A stretch of 64,000 bases of DNA, taken from Sphingomonas donggukensis (GTDB lineage: Bacteria; Pseudomonadota; Alphaproteobacteria; Sphingomonadales; Sphingomonadaceae). The stretch spans positions 2,463,501-2,527,500 of the forward strand of contig NZ_CP098401.1 in the NCBI RefSeq assembly GCF_023674425.1, read 5' to 3'. A program made the translations under genes and the position numbers. The notes beneath the pieces were generated by a model that saw nothing but the letters and a program-made list of their open reading frames with translations, was not told where the DNA came from and ran no database searches. The first letter of the stretch is position 1. Every line of letters starts with the position of its first letter. Below, one piece after another: positions 9,087-17,708 of this stretch.

Positions 9087-9567
9087 CCGCCCAGGCGCCG
9101 GCGACAAGGTCATAGGGCAGCGCCGCCGCCTCACGCAGGCGCATCTTGGTAAGGTAGGCGCGTGACCCGCGATGCTCGCCGCGCGCGCTCGACACCGTGT
9201 CGCCAGGCATGCCGAACAGCCAGAACAGCATGCGCACCCGCGGCAGATGATAGCGGTCGGTGCAGGCGACGCAGCGGTCGAAGCCGTGGGCGCGGGTGAA
9301 GGCGACAGCCGCCGCCACGGTCTGCAAGGTATCGCGGCTGCGGTCGTCGCGGTGGATGCGCGCCGGATCGATGCTGCGCGCGAGCAGCGCCGCCATCACC
9401 GCCGCTTCGGATGGCGGGTGATCGCCGACCGCGCCCGAGCACAGGATTTCGTTCTGGTCGTCGGCCAGTACGGCTCTTTCGGCGATCGCGATCCGCCGCG
9501 CCAGCGTCGGGCTGGCCGATCCGTCGGCGCGCACCGCCGCGCCGAACACCACGATCAGCCGGCGCAT
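9058..9567 (-). CDS. YdcF/ElyC-like DUF218 protein
   Basis: 169 residues. The N-terminus MRRLIVVFGAAVRADGSAS with a following LARRIAIAERAVL, then SEAAVMAALL, DDRSRDTLQTVAAAV and CTDRYHLPRVRMLF, matches the DUF218 (YdcF-like) pattern seen in envelope-associated proteins. Function is unclear; some family members affect peptidoglycan or polysaccharide carriers. The start lies 1 bp after the ribA stop, so it is probably the last gene of the xth-ribA operon. It overlaps the convergent HAD gene. Confidence 0.8.
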   Translation of the reverse strand: MRRLIVVFGAAVRADGSASPTLARRIAIAERAVLADDQNEILCSGAVGDHPPSEAAVMAALLARSIDPARIHRDDRSRDTLQTVAAAVAFTRAHGFDRCVACTDRYHLPRVRMLFWLFGMPGDTVSSARGEHRGSRAYLTKMRLREAAALPYDLVAGAWAVRRAARRRR

Positions 9568-9568
9568 G

Positions 9569-10630
9569 TCACAACTGATGACCGGTGCGATCGCGCTTGG
9601 TCGCGAGGTAGCGCGCGTTGTGAGGGTTGGCGGGGAGCGCGAGGGGCACCCGCTCGGCAACCGTTATGCCCTGCGCCTCCAGCCCCGCGACCTTCGCCGG
9701 ATTGTTGGTGAGCAGCCGCACCCGGCGCTGCCCCAGCAGGTCGAGCATCCGCGCCGCCACCGCGAAATCGCGCGCATCGACCGCGAATCCCAGCCGCGTG
9801 TTGGCGTCGACGGTGTCGAACCCCTGATCCTGCAGCGCGTAGGCACGCAGCTTGTTGACCAGCCCGATCCCGCGCCCCTCCTGCCGCAGGTACAGCAATA
9901 TGCCCCAGCCGGCGCCGCCGATACGGTGCAGCGCCTCGTGCAGCTGGGGTCCGCAGTCGCACTTCAGGCTGCCCAGCACGTCGCCGGTCAGGCATTCGCT
10001 GTGCAGGCGGACGAGCGGGAGCGTGCCGTCGGGCTGGCCGATGATGAGCGCGATATGCTCACCGGCGGATTCGGGCGTGCGGAACGCGACGATCTCGGCA
10101 TCCTCCTCCCCCGCGATCGGCAGGCGCGCGCGCGTCGCGATGTGCAGGCGCGTGGCCGATTCATGTGCGCGGATCGCTTCGGGCGTGATCGTGATCTCGG
10201 GATAGATGCCGTCGGTGAAGAAGGCCGGCAACAGCCCGGCGATCCGCGCCAGTTGCAGCGCCGCGGCGGCGGCCAGCGGCCGGGCTATTTCCTGGGTGCG
10301 GAACGGCCCCTTCAGCGGCGTCGACAGGTCGAGTTGCGGGTCGGCGATCGCCGTCGCCGCTGCGAAATCGATCCACGGCGCCGGCGCGATGACGACGGGG
10401 TGATCGGGATCGGCGGCGGCGATTTGATTGGTCAGCTTCAGGGTCGCGGCGCGGCCGTTGGAGATCAGCAGTGATGCCTGTCCGGTCGACGCGAACGCAT
10501 CCAGCCGGCGCGGATCGGCGGTCTCCACTGCCAGCAGCGTCAGCGCATCCTCGCCGGGCGCGGCAATCGCGATCGGCCAGCCGCGGCGCAGCGCGTCGAT
10601 CGCTTTCGCGACGTCGCGCGTCTCCGTCAT
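9569..10630 (-). CDS. ribA: GTP cyclohydrolase II with N-terminal extension
   Basis: 353 residues. The C-terminal two thirds is RibA: the zinc cysteines are in HSECLTGDVLGSLKCDCGPQ, and RQEGRGIGLVNKL and LTNNPAK are present. RibA opens the GTP imidazole ring in the first step of riboflavin synthesis. The first 150 residues (DVAKAIDALRRGWPIAIA and onward) resemble a decayed RibB-like (DHBP synthase) domain and lack recognisable RibB catalytic motifs. The start overlaps the xth stop (ATGA). Confidence 0.93.
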   Translation of the reverse strand: MTETRDVAKAIDALRRGWPIAIAAPGEDALTLLAVETADPRRLDAFASTGQASLLISNGRAATLKLTNQIAAADPDHPVVIAPAPWIDFAAATAIADPQLDLSTPLKGPFRTQEIARPLAAAAALQLARIAGLLPAFFTDGIYPEITITPEAIRAHESATRLHIATRARLPIAGEEDAEIVAFRTPESAGEHIALIIGQPDGTLPLVRLHSECLTGDVLGSLKCDCGPQLHEALHRIGGAGWGILLYLRQEGRGIGLVNKLRAYALQDQGFDTVDANTRLGFAVDARDFAVAARMLDLLGQRRVRLLTNNPAKVAGLEAQGITVAERVPLALPANPHNARYLATKRDRTGHQL

Positions 10631-11415
10631 AGGTCGAACTCGGTGATGAGTGGCACATGATCGGAGGGTTTCAGCCAGCTGCGGCACGGCTCGCACACGC
10701 GGTGCGCCACCGCATTTGCGGCCAGCGCAGGGCTCGCCCACATATGGTCGAGGCGCCGCCCGCGATCCGATGCCGCCCACTCCTTCGCGCGGTAGCTCCA
10801 CCACGTATGCAGCCGCGCCGGCGCGGGGTGGAAGTGCCGCCCCAGATCGACCCAATCATGCGCCGCCTGCAACCGCGCCAGCGCCTCGACCTCAACGGGC
10901 GTATGGCTGACGACGTCGAGCAGCGCCTTGTGACTCCACACATCCTCAGGGAGCGGCGCGACGTTGAAATCGCCGACCAGCAGCGTGGGATAATCGAGCC
11001 CCGACGACCACTCGGTCATGCGCTGAAGGAAATCGAGCTTTTGCCCGAATTTCGGGTTCAACTCCCGGTCGGGAATGTCGCCGCCCGCCGGCACATAGAC
11101 ATTCTCCAGCCGCAGACCGTTTTCCAGCCGCACGCCGACATGCCGCGCCTCGCCATTCGCCTGCCAGTCGAGCCGGTTGTCCTCGACCAGCGGCACCCGG
11201 CTGACGATCGCGACGCCGTGGTGCATGCGCTGGCCGTGGACGACGATGTGCGTGTAGCCCATCGCCTTGAACGCAGCCGTCGGAAAATCGCCGTCGATGA
11301 CCTTGGTTTCCTGCAGGCACAGCACGTCGGGCGCTTCCTCGGCCAGGAATTGCTCGACGATGCCGATGCGGAACCGCACCGAGTTGATGTTCCAGGACGC
11401 GATGGAGAGTGTCAT
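10627..11415 (-). CDS. xth: Exodeoxyribonuclease III
   Basis: 262 residues, full length for the exonuclease III/AP endonuclease family. Conserved segments are SIASWNINSVR, LCLQETKV (metal-binding Glu), the catalytic tyrosine region NVYVPAGG, LVGDFNVAP and the C-terminal SDHVPLI His. It repairs abasic sites and removes 3' blocks. It is the first gene of the xth-ribA-ydcF-like group, joined to ribA by an ATGA overlap. Confidence 0.95.
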   Translation of the reverse strand: MTLSIASWNINSVRFRIGIVEQFLAEEAPDVLCLQETKVIDGDFPTAAFKAMGYTHIVVHGQRMHHGVAIVSRVPLVEDNRLDWQANGEARHVGVRLENGLRLENVYVPAGGDIPDRELNPKFGQKLDFLQRMTEWSSGLDYPTLLVGDFNVAPLPEDVWSHKALLDVVSHTPVEVEALARLQAAHDWVDLGRHFHPAPARLHTWWSYRAKEWAASDRGRRLDHMWASPALAANAVAHRVCEPCRSWLKPSDHVPLITEFDL

Positions 11416-11478
11416 TGCGCGGCGATGTAGGGGTTTATCGCGCGGACGTCACGGGGGCGCGCGGTCCACAAAAGGAAA

Positions 11479-11510
11479 GGCCCCCGCTCCGGGGGCATGG
11501 AGCGAGGGCC
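11479..11510 (-). terminator. Rho-independent terminator downstream of lolA
   Basis: An inverted repeat folds either as GCCCCC/GGGGGC with a five-base loop or as a longer 12-bp stem with one mismatch. On the minus strand it is followed by CTTTCCTTTTG. It lies about 150 bases beyond the lolA stop. The rest of 11416-11660 shows no credible gene. Confidence 0.55.
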
Positions 11511-11660
11511 GACCTGGTGTTGGTCACGCAGGCAGGAGGGGGAGCCGGATAGCGTTCCGGGCAACAGGGGGAAAATCCCGAAACGGGAAGCCCCCGCCTC
11601 CGCACCTCGCCCACTAGCAGTTTTTCCTGTCGCTCCGATGAACGCGCATACAGAAAACTG

Positions 11661-12296
11661 TCAGCCGCGGGGCGAGGACCTCCGCGGATCGTTCCAGCGG
11701 AACGCTCCGTCGCTCACCGGCACGTTCAGCTTCTGGTTCGACAGGCGGATCGTGGTGCGGTTGTTCTGGGAATCGAGCGCGACCCAGCCCTGCATCTGCA
11801 ACCCCGCCGGCCCACTCGCGTCGCGCGCGAAGATCAGCGTGATGCGACCGTATTCGGGATGCTTGGGATCGCGCACCTCGACGCTGACGACGTCGGGATT
11901 CGCGGTCGGCACGAGCGTGGCGATGCCCGAAATATCCTTCGACGGATCGAGCAATACTCGCATCGGCGACTGGCCGATCGGCCAACGCGACACCTGCCGC
12001 ACCGAATAGTCGATGAAATACAGCGAATTGCCGTCCGCGACGGCCAGCAGCGGCACGCCTTTCTCATACTGGAACCGTACCTTGCCCGGCTTCTTCAGCG
12101 TCAGCGTACCGGTCAGCACCTTGCCGGCACGATCGGTCTGGGTGAAGCTGGCGGTCATCGAGGACACACCCGCCAGATGCCGCTGCACCTGCGCCAGCTG
12201 CGAAGCGGGCGTGGGCGCGGACTGGGCGATGGCGGATTGGCCAAGGACAGGCGCGGCGGCGAGCGCCAGCATGGCGGCGAAAATCGATTTGAACAT
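11661..12296 (-). CDS. lolA: Outer-membrane lipoprotein carrier protein LolA
   Basis: 211 residues. The signal peptide ends near AQSA. The mature part has the LolA fold signatures SSMTASFTQTDRAGKVLTGT, KPGKVRFQYEKG and a late SVEVRDPKHPEYGRITLIF. LolA ferries lipoproteins from LolCDE across the periplasm. The ATG at 12296 has AGGGGA upstream and gives a clean signal peptide. It follows ftsK by 65 bases on the same strand, an order common in alphaproteobacteria. Confidence 0.93.
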   Translation of the reverse strand: MFKSIFAAMLALAAAPVLGQSAIAQSAPTPASQLAQVQRHLAGVSSMTASFTQTDRAGKVLTGTLTLKKPGKVRFQYEKGVPLLAVADGNSLYFIDYSVRQVSRWPIGQSPMRVLLDPSKDISGIATLVPTANPDVVSVEVRDPKHPEYGRITLIFARDASGPAGLQMQGWVALDSQNNRTTIRLSNQKLNVPVSDGAFRWNDPRRSSPRG

Positions 12297-12361
12297 TATG
12301 ATCCCCTGGTCAGGCCGGCTTGAACGCGGCGTGAACCCGCGGCGTTCCCGCTGCGCGACGG

Positions 12362-14665
12362 TCACGCCAGCGGGCGGCCGTCCTCGTCCATCAGGACTTC
12401 GCGGCGGCCGACGTGGTCGGGGCGGCTGACCAGGCCGTCCTTTTCCATGCGTTCGATCAGGCGGGCTGCAGAGTTGTAGCCGACGCGCATCTGGCGCTGG
12501 AGCCAGCTGGTCGATGCCTTCTGGCTCTGCGCGACGTGCTGGATCGCCTTGCGGTACAGCTGGTCCTCGGGGCTGTCGTCGCCGGTCGGCGCGCCTTCCA
12601 TCGAAAAGCCGCCGTCGCCCTCCGGGTCGTTGGTGACGGCGTCGATATAGTCGGGCTCGCCCTGACCGCGCCAGAAGTCGGCGACCGCCTGCACCTCCTC
12701 GTCGCTGACGAACGGACCGTGGACGCGCGCGGTGCCCTTGCCGCCCGGCATGTAGAGCATGTCGCCCTTACCCAGCAGCTGTTCGGCGCCCTGTTCGCCG
12801 AGAATCGTGCGCGAATCGATCTTGGACGTGACGTGGAAGCTGATGCGCGTGGGCAGGTTCGCCTTGATGACGCCGGTGATGACGTCGACCGACGGGCGCT
12901 GCGTCGCCATGATGAGGTGGATGCCCGCCGCACGCGCCTTCTGCGCCAGCCGCTGGATCAGGAATTCGACTTCCTTGCCCGCGGTCATCATCAGATCGGC
13001 GAGCTCGTCGACGATGACGACGATCTGCGGCAGCGCGGCGAGGTCGAGCGTTTCCTCCTCGTACATCGGCTTGCCATTGTCGTCGTAGCCGACGTGGACC
13101 TTGCGGCCGAGCTTCTGCCCCTTGGCCTTGGCGGCGCGGACCTTCTCGTTGAAGCTCGCCAGGCTGCGGACGTTGACGCTCGCCATCATGCGGTAGCGGT
13201 CCTCCATCTGCTCGACCGCCCATTTGAGCGCGCGCACCGCCTTCTGCGGTTCGGTGACGACGTCGGCGAGGAGGTGGGGGATGCCCTTGTAGATGCTGAG
13301 TTCGAGCATCTTCGGATCGATCATGATCATCCGGCACTGATCCGGTGTCAGCCGGTACAGCAGCGACAGGATCATGCAGTTGAGGCCGACCGACTTGCCC
13401 GATCCGGTGGTACCCGCGACCAGCAGATGCGGCATCGGTGCAAGGTCGGCGACGACGGGGTCGCCGGCGATGTTCTTGCCGAGCACGATGGGCAGCCCCT
13501 GCGCGGCGTCGAACGCGTCGCTGCCGATCAGTTCGTGCAGCGCCACCGCCTCACGCCGGGCGTTGGGCAGCTCGATGCCGATCACGCTGCGCCCCGGAAT
13601 GGTCGCGACGCGCGCCGAGATCGCCGACATGTTGCGGGCGATATCGTCGGCCAGCGTGATGACACGGCTGGCCTTGATCCCCGCGGCGGGCTCCAGCTCG
13701 TACATCGTCACGACCGGGCCGGGGCGCACCTCGGTGATCGCGCCCTTCACGTTGAAGTCGTCGAGCACGCTTTCGAGCAGGCGGGCGTTGCGCTCCAGCG
13801 CGGCCTTGTCGACGACGGTCTTGGCGTTGGCGGGTGCGGGCGTCAGCAGTTCGAGCGGGGGCAGCTTGTAGTTGTCGCGCAGGTCGAGCGAGGTCTGGCG
13901 CTGTTCGCGCTTCGCCGGTGCAGGCGCGGTGGTGCGGTCGGCGATGACCGGGGCGGGGCGGTCGCTCGGCATCGCGACCTTGCGCGGGGCGGGCGTAGGG
14001 GCGGGAAGGGCGTCGTCCTCCTCCTCGATGTCGAACGGCACCGCGTCGCGCGATTCGCCACGGCGCAGGCGCGGCAGCGCCAGCCGGCGCTCGGGCATGT
14101 CGAAATTGACGCCCTTCGCCCAGACGACGATGCCGGCGATGCCAAGCGCGACGCCGATCGCGCGCTCGGTCCACAGGATCGCGACCGAATTGCCGATGAA
14201 GCCGATCGCCCATTTGCAGGCGTCAGCCACGGACAGGCCGATCACGCCGCCCCACCCGCCGGGCAGGTACAGCACCGAATCGGACGACAGGAATGCGAAC
14301 GCGCTCGCCATCAGCGCCACGCCGAGCGCAGTCGTGCGCGTCATCCGGCCCCAGCGCCCGACCGGAATGTCGCGCCACAGCCGGTTGCCGAACACCAGGC
14401 CCAGCGGCAGCATCAGCGCCACCGCCGGCCCGGCGAGCGTCAGCAACAGGTCGGCGACCATCGCTCCGCCACCGCCCAGCAGATTGCGCGGCGGCCCGCC
14501 CGCGGCGGTGTTGAGCGAGGGATCGCCGGGGTGGAAGCTCGCCAGCGACAGCGCCAGCGCGATCGTGCCGAGCAGCAGCGCGACCGCGCCGAGCATCGCG
14601 CCCGACCGTCTCGCCCCCGCCTTCATCGTATCACGCCAAAGGAACGGCGCCGCGCGGCTCGCCAT
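12362..14665 (-). CDS. ftsK: DNA translocase FtsK
   Basis: 767 residues. The N-terminal part has four apparent membrane helices (residues about 20-185), a short linker follows, and then the motor: alpha domain, Walker A in LVAGTTGSGKSVGLN, Walker B in VVIVDELADLMM, and the gamma winged helix at the end (ASTSWLQRQMRVGYNSAARL) that reads KOPS. FtsK pumps DNA at the septum and activates XerCD. The length is typical of alphaproteobacterial FtsK with a short linker. The start MASRAAPF is at 14665; an internal ATG (MKAGARRSG) 13 codons later is possible. Confidence 0.95.
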   Translation of the reverse strand: MASRAAPFLWRDTMKAGARRSGAMLGAVALLLGTIALALSLASFHPGDPSLNTAAGGPPRNLLGGGGAMVADLLLTLAGPAVALMLPLGLVFGNRLWRDIPVGRWGRMTRTTALGVALMASAFAFLSSDSVLYLPGGWGGVIGLSVADACKWAIGFIGNSVAILWTERAIGVALGIAGIVVWAKGVNFDMPERRLALPRLRRGESRDAVPFDIEEEDDALPAPTPAPRKVAMPSDRPAPVIADRTTAPAPAKREQRQTSLDLRDNYKLPPLELLTPAPANAKTVVDKAALERNARLLESVLDDFNVKGAITEVRPGPVVTMYELEPAAGIKASRVITLADDIARNMSAISARVATIPGRSVIGIELPNARREAVALHELIGSDAFDAAQGLPIVLGKNIAGDPVVADLAPMPHLLVAGTTGSGKSVGLNCMILSLLYRLTPDQCRMIMIDPKMLELSIYKGIPHLLADVVTEPQKAVRALKWAVEQMEDRYRMMASVNVRSLASFNEKVRAAKAKGQKLGRKVHVGYDDNGKPMYEEETLDLAALPQIVVIVDELADLMMTAGKEVEFLIQRLAQKARAAGIHLIMATQRPSVDVITGVIKANLPTRISFHVTSKIDSRTILGEQGAEQLLGKGDMLYMPGGKGTARVHGPFVSDEEVQAVADFWRGQGEPDYIDAVTNDPEGDGGFSMEGAPTGDDSPEDQLYRKAIQHVAQSQKASTSWLQRQMRVGYNSAARLIERMEKDGLVSRPDHVGRREVLMDEDGRPLA

Positions 14666-14782
14666 GATTCATACACCCCCGAGGAACGCGCGCAGTTTCG
14701 GCCTCGCGGGACTCGACGTCAAGGCAGCGGGCGCCCCCAAGCGACGGTTGGCAGCGCGCGGGCGGGCGCGTAGAGCGGGGCC

Positions 14783-16000
14783 ATGGAACGCGCGGACGTA
14801 CTCATCCTCGGCGGCGGGCTGGTCGGCAGCGCGCTCGGCGTCGCGCTCGACGCGCATGGCCTCTCCAGCATCATCGTCGATATCGCCGACCCCGACACCA
14901 TCCTGGCCGCGGGTTTCGACGGGCGCGCGTCGGCGATCGCCAGCGCCCCGCACCGGATGCTGACCGCGATCGGGGTGATCGACCGGCTGGCGGGGATGAC
15001 CTGCCCGATAGAGGGCATTCGTGTCAGCGACGGTCTGGAGCCCGGTGCACTCGACTTCGCGTCGGACGAGCCCGGCGACGCGCTCGGCCACATGGTCGAG
15101 AACCGCAACCTGCGCCGCGCGCTGTATGATGTCGCACAGGCAGCACCACTGGTCGACGTGCGGATGAAGACGCTCGCGGTGTCGGTGGAGCGCACGGCGT
15201 TCGGCGTCACCGCGAATCTGAGCGATGGCACCACCGTCCACGCCCCGCTGCTGATCGCGGCGGAGGGGCGCAATTCGCCGACGCGCGAGGCGGCGCATCT
15301 GTCGGTCGCGCGGTGGTCGTACGATCACGCGGCGATGGTTTCGTCCTTCCACCACGAGAAGAGCCACGCAAACATCGCCTACGAAATCTTCTACCCCAGC
15401 GGCCCGTTCGCGCTGCTGCCGCTGATCGACGATGAGAAGGGGCATCGCTCGGCGATCGTATGGTCGGTGCGCGCGGGCGACGCGGCGGGGATGCTGAAGC
15501 TGAGCGAGCGGGGCTGGCTGGCGGAGGCGGAGAAGCGCATGGGCGGCTTCCTCGGGCAGCTCAGCGGGCTGACCCGGCGATCGAGCTATCCACTCGGCTT
15601 CCATCACGCCGCGACCATCACCGCCGATCGGCTGGCGCTGGTCGGCGACGCCGCCCACGGCATTCACCCGATCGCGGGACAGGGCGTCAACGTCGGCTTC
15701 CGCGACGTGGCGACGCTGGTCGAGGTGCTGGTGGAGGGGAAACGCGCCGGGCTCGATCTCGGCGACCGGCAGTTGCTCCAGCGTTACGAACGCTGGCGCA
15801 GCCTCGACACGTTCATGGTGTCGGTCGCGACCGACGGGCTGACGCGGCTGTTCGGCGTGCCCGGCCGGACCGCGAGCGCGGTGCGGCGGATGGGGCTGTC
15901 GGCGGTGCAGAAGGTGCCGGCGCTGAAGGACCGTTTCATGGCCGAGGCGCGGGGCGAGAGCGGGCATGTGCCCAAACTGCTCTCGGGGTTCCGGGTCTAG
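14783..16000 (+). CDS. UbiH/UbiF-family FAD-dependent hydroxylase
   Basis: 405 residues. The FAD-binding Rossmann motif LILGGGLVGSALG is at the N-terminus. The second FAD motif GDAAHGIHPIAGQGVNVGFRD is the hallmark of the UbiH/UbiF/VisC/COQ6 family. These enzymes hydroxylate the ubiquinone ring; which carbon is attacked cannot be decided here. It is divergent from ftsK across a 117-bp gap and converges with the flavoprotein gene downstream. Confidence 0.9.
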   Translation: MERADVLILGGGLVGSALGVALDAHGLSSIIVDIADPDTILAAGFDGRASAIASAPHRMLTAIGVIDRLAGMTCPIEGIRVSDGLEPGALDFASDEPGDALGHMVENRNLRRALYDVAQAAPLVDVRMKTLAVSVERTAFGVTANLSDGTTVHAPLLIAAEGRNSPTREAAHLSVARWSYDHAAMVSSFHHEKSHANIAYEIFYPSGPFALLPLIDDEKGHRSAIVWSVRAGDAAGMLKLSERGWLAEAEKRMGGFLGQLSGLTRRSSYPLGFHHAATITADRLALVGDAAHGIHPIAGQGVNVGFRDVATLVEVLVEGKRAGLDLGDRQLLQRYERWRSLDTFMVSVATDGLTRLFGVPGRTASAVRRMGLSAVQKVPALKDRFMAEARGESGHVPKLLSGFRV

Positions 16001-16006
16001 GTCAGG

Positions 16007-17179
16007 TCAGAGCGCCTGCCCCGCCGCCCAGCCGCTCGCCCAGGCCCATTGGAAATTATAGCCGCCGAGCCATCCGGTGACGTCGACCGCCTCGCCGATC
16101 GCGTACAGGCCGGGCACGCGTTTCGCGGCCATCGTCTGCGATGACTGCTCGGCAGTGCTGATGCCGCCCACCGTTACTTCGGCCTTGGCGAATCCCTCGC
16201 TGCCGTTGGGGGTGAAGCGCCAGTCGGCGAGGCGGCGCTCGGCGTCCTCCAGCTTGCGGTCGGCGATGTTGGCGAGCTCGCCGGGCAGCGCGAGGCGGTC
16301 GGCCAGCGCGTCGGCGAGGCGTTCGGGCAAGCCGAGCGCGCGCTTCACGCCGATGCGCGGGGCGGCGCGCTTGGCCTCGCGCAGCCAGCCGGGCGCGCGG
16401 TCAGGCGTGAGGTCGATGGCGATACTCTCGCCGGGACGCCAATAGGATGACGCCTGAAGGATCGCGGGACCGGACAGGCCGCGGTGGGTGAACAGCGCCG
16501 CCTCGCGGAACGCCGCCTTGCCGGCGCGTGCCGTCACTTCGGTCGAAACGCCGGCGATCTCGCGGAACAGCATGTCTTCGCCCGCCAGCGTCAGCGGGAC
16601 GAGCGCCGGACGCGGCTCGACGATCTTCAGCCCGAAACGGCGCGCGAGATCATAGGCGAAGCCGGTCGCGTCAAGCTTCGGGATCGACGGCCCGCCGGTG
16701 GCGATGACCAGCGCCGGCGCGGAGGCGGTGTGGGGTCCGAACGTCACCGCGTAGCACGCGTCGGCGTGGGTCACGTCGCGGATCGCGTGGCCGGTCGCTA
16801 TCTCGACCCCGCCCTTCGCGCATTCGGCGAGCAGCAGATCGACGATCGCCTGCGCCGAGCCGTCGCAGAACAATTGCCCGAGCGTCTTCTCATGCCACGC
16901 GATGCCATAGCTATCGACCAGCGCCACGAAATCCGCGGCGGTGTAGCGACCGAGCGCCGACTTGGCGAAATGCGGGTTGGCGGAGATGTAGCGGTCGGGC
17001 GCGGTGTGGATGTTGGTGAAATTGCACCGCCCGCCGCCCGAGATCAGGATTTTCTGCCCGACGCGGGGGGCATGGTCGATCACCAGCACGCGCCGCCCGC
17101 GCTGCCCGGCGACCGCGGCGCACATCAGCCCGGCAGCGCCGCCGCCGAGGATGATGGCGTCGAAAGCCGGCGCGCTCAC
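16007..17179 (-). CDS. BaiN/YhiN-type flavoprotein (HI0933 family)
   Basis: 390 residues. The N-terminal FAD motif IILGGGAAGLMCAAVAGQRG is followed by the family signature GQKILISGGGRCNFTN. The C-terminus has VTVGGI(S)T and the GLYAIGEAVDVTGWLGGYNFQWAWASG stretch that closes the FAD site. The HI0933-like family is annotated variously as an aminoacetone oxidase or bile-acid dehydrogenase-like enzyme; the true substrate is unknown. Only 6 bp separate its stop from the convergent UbiH-family gene. Confidence 0.9.
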   Translation of the reverse strand: MSAPAFDAIILGGGAAGLMCAAVAGQRGRRVLVIDHAPRVGQKILISGGGRCNFTNIHTAPDRYISANPHFAKSALGRYTAADFVALVDSYGIAWHEKTLGQLFCDGSAQAIVDLLLAECAKGGVEIATGHAIRDVTHADACYAVTFGPHTASAPALVIATGGPSIPKLDATGFAYDLARRFGLKIVEPRPALVPLTLAGEDMLFREIAGVSTEVTARAGKAAFREAALFTHRGLSGPAILQASSYWRPGESIAIDLTPDRAPGWLREAKRAAPRIGVKRALGLPERLADALADRLALPGELANIADRKLEDAERRLADWRFTPNGSEGFAKAEVTVGGISTAEQSSQTMAAKRVPGLYAIGEAVDVTGWLGGYNFQWAWASGWAAGQAL

Positions 17180-17190
17180 GTCCTTTTTTC

Positions 17191-17258
17191 CGTTCGTGCT
17201 GAGCGCAGTCGAAGCACATGCCCCAAACTAAGCCCTTCGACTTCGCTCAGGGCGAACG
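17191..17258. repeat. Palindromic intergenic repeat (family A)
   Basis: Two imperfect inverted arms of about 26 bp (CGTTCGTGCTGAGCG... and ...CGCTCAGGGCGAACG) separated by about 15 bases, between the thioesterase and flavoprotein genes. The same arm sequence recurs at 46406-46486, so it belongs to a dispersed REP-like family. Confidence 0.75.
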
Positions 17259-17285
17259 GGCGCATCGGTAGCGCGACGGACTGAA

Positions 17286-17708
17286 TCACCCTGCCTCGAT
17301 CACCGCGAGCGTGATCCGCGAGAGGCACACCAACTTGCCCGCGTCGTCGACGATCCGAACCGTCCACACCTGAGTCGTGCGCCCGATCGCCTCGGCGGTC
17401 GCGGTGGCATGGACGTGGCCGGACATGGCGGGCCGGATGTGGTTGGCGTTGATCTCCAGCCCGACCGCGACCTTGCCCTCGGGCAGCGCCATCGTCGCCG
17501 CCACCGACGCGACCGTCTCCGACAGCACGACCGAAGCGCCACCGTGCAGCCGCCCGAACGGCTGGTGCGTTCGCGCATCGACCGGCATGCGCGCGGTCAG
17601 GCTGTCGTTGCCACGCGCGGTGAATTCGATGCCGACATGCCCCGGCAACGTCGCCGCGCCGAGCGCGGTCAGGTCCGCCAGTTCGAAAGCCCGCTGCCAC
17701 ACGCCCAT
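17286..17708 (-). CDS. PaaI-type hotdog-fold thioesterase
   Basis: 140 residues. The hotdog fold signature is clear: HQPFGRLHGGASVVLSET (the HGG motif with an active-site Asp/Glu region), then GLEINANHIRP and the beta strands of the core. It is related to ComA/PaaI/YdiI thioesterases that hydrolyse acyl- or aroyl-CoA; the substrate is not evident. The start MGVWQRAF at 17708 overlaps the proS stop by one base (TGATG), so the two are probably cotranscribed. Confidence 0.88.
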   Translation of the reverse strand: MGVWQRAFELADLTALGAATLPGHVGIEFTARGNDSLTARMPVDARTHQPFGRLHGGASVVLSETVASVAATMALPEGKVAVGLEINANHIRPAMSGHVHATATAEAIGRTTQVWTVRIVDDAGKLVCLSRITLAVIEAG

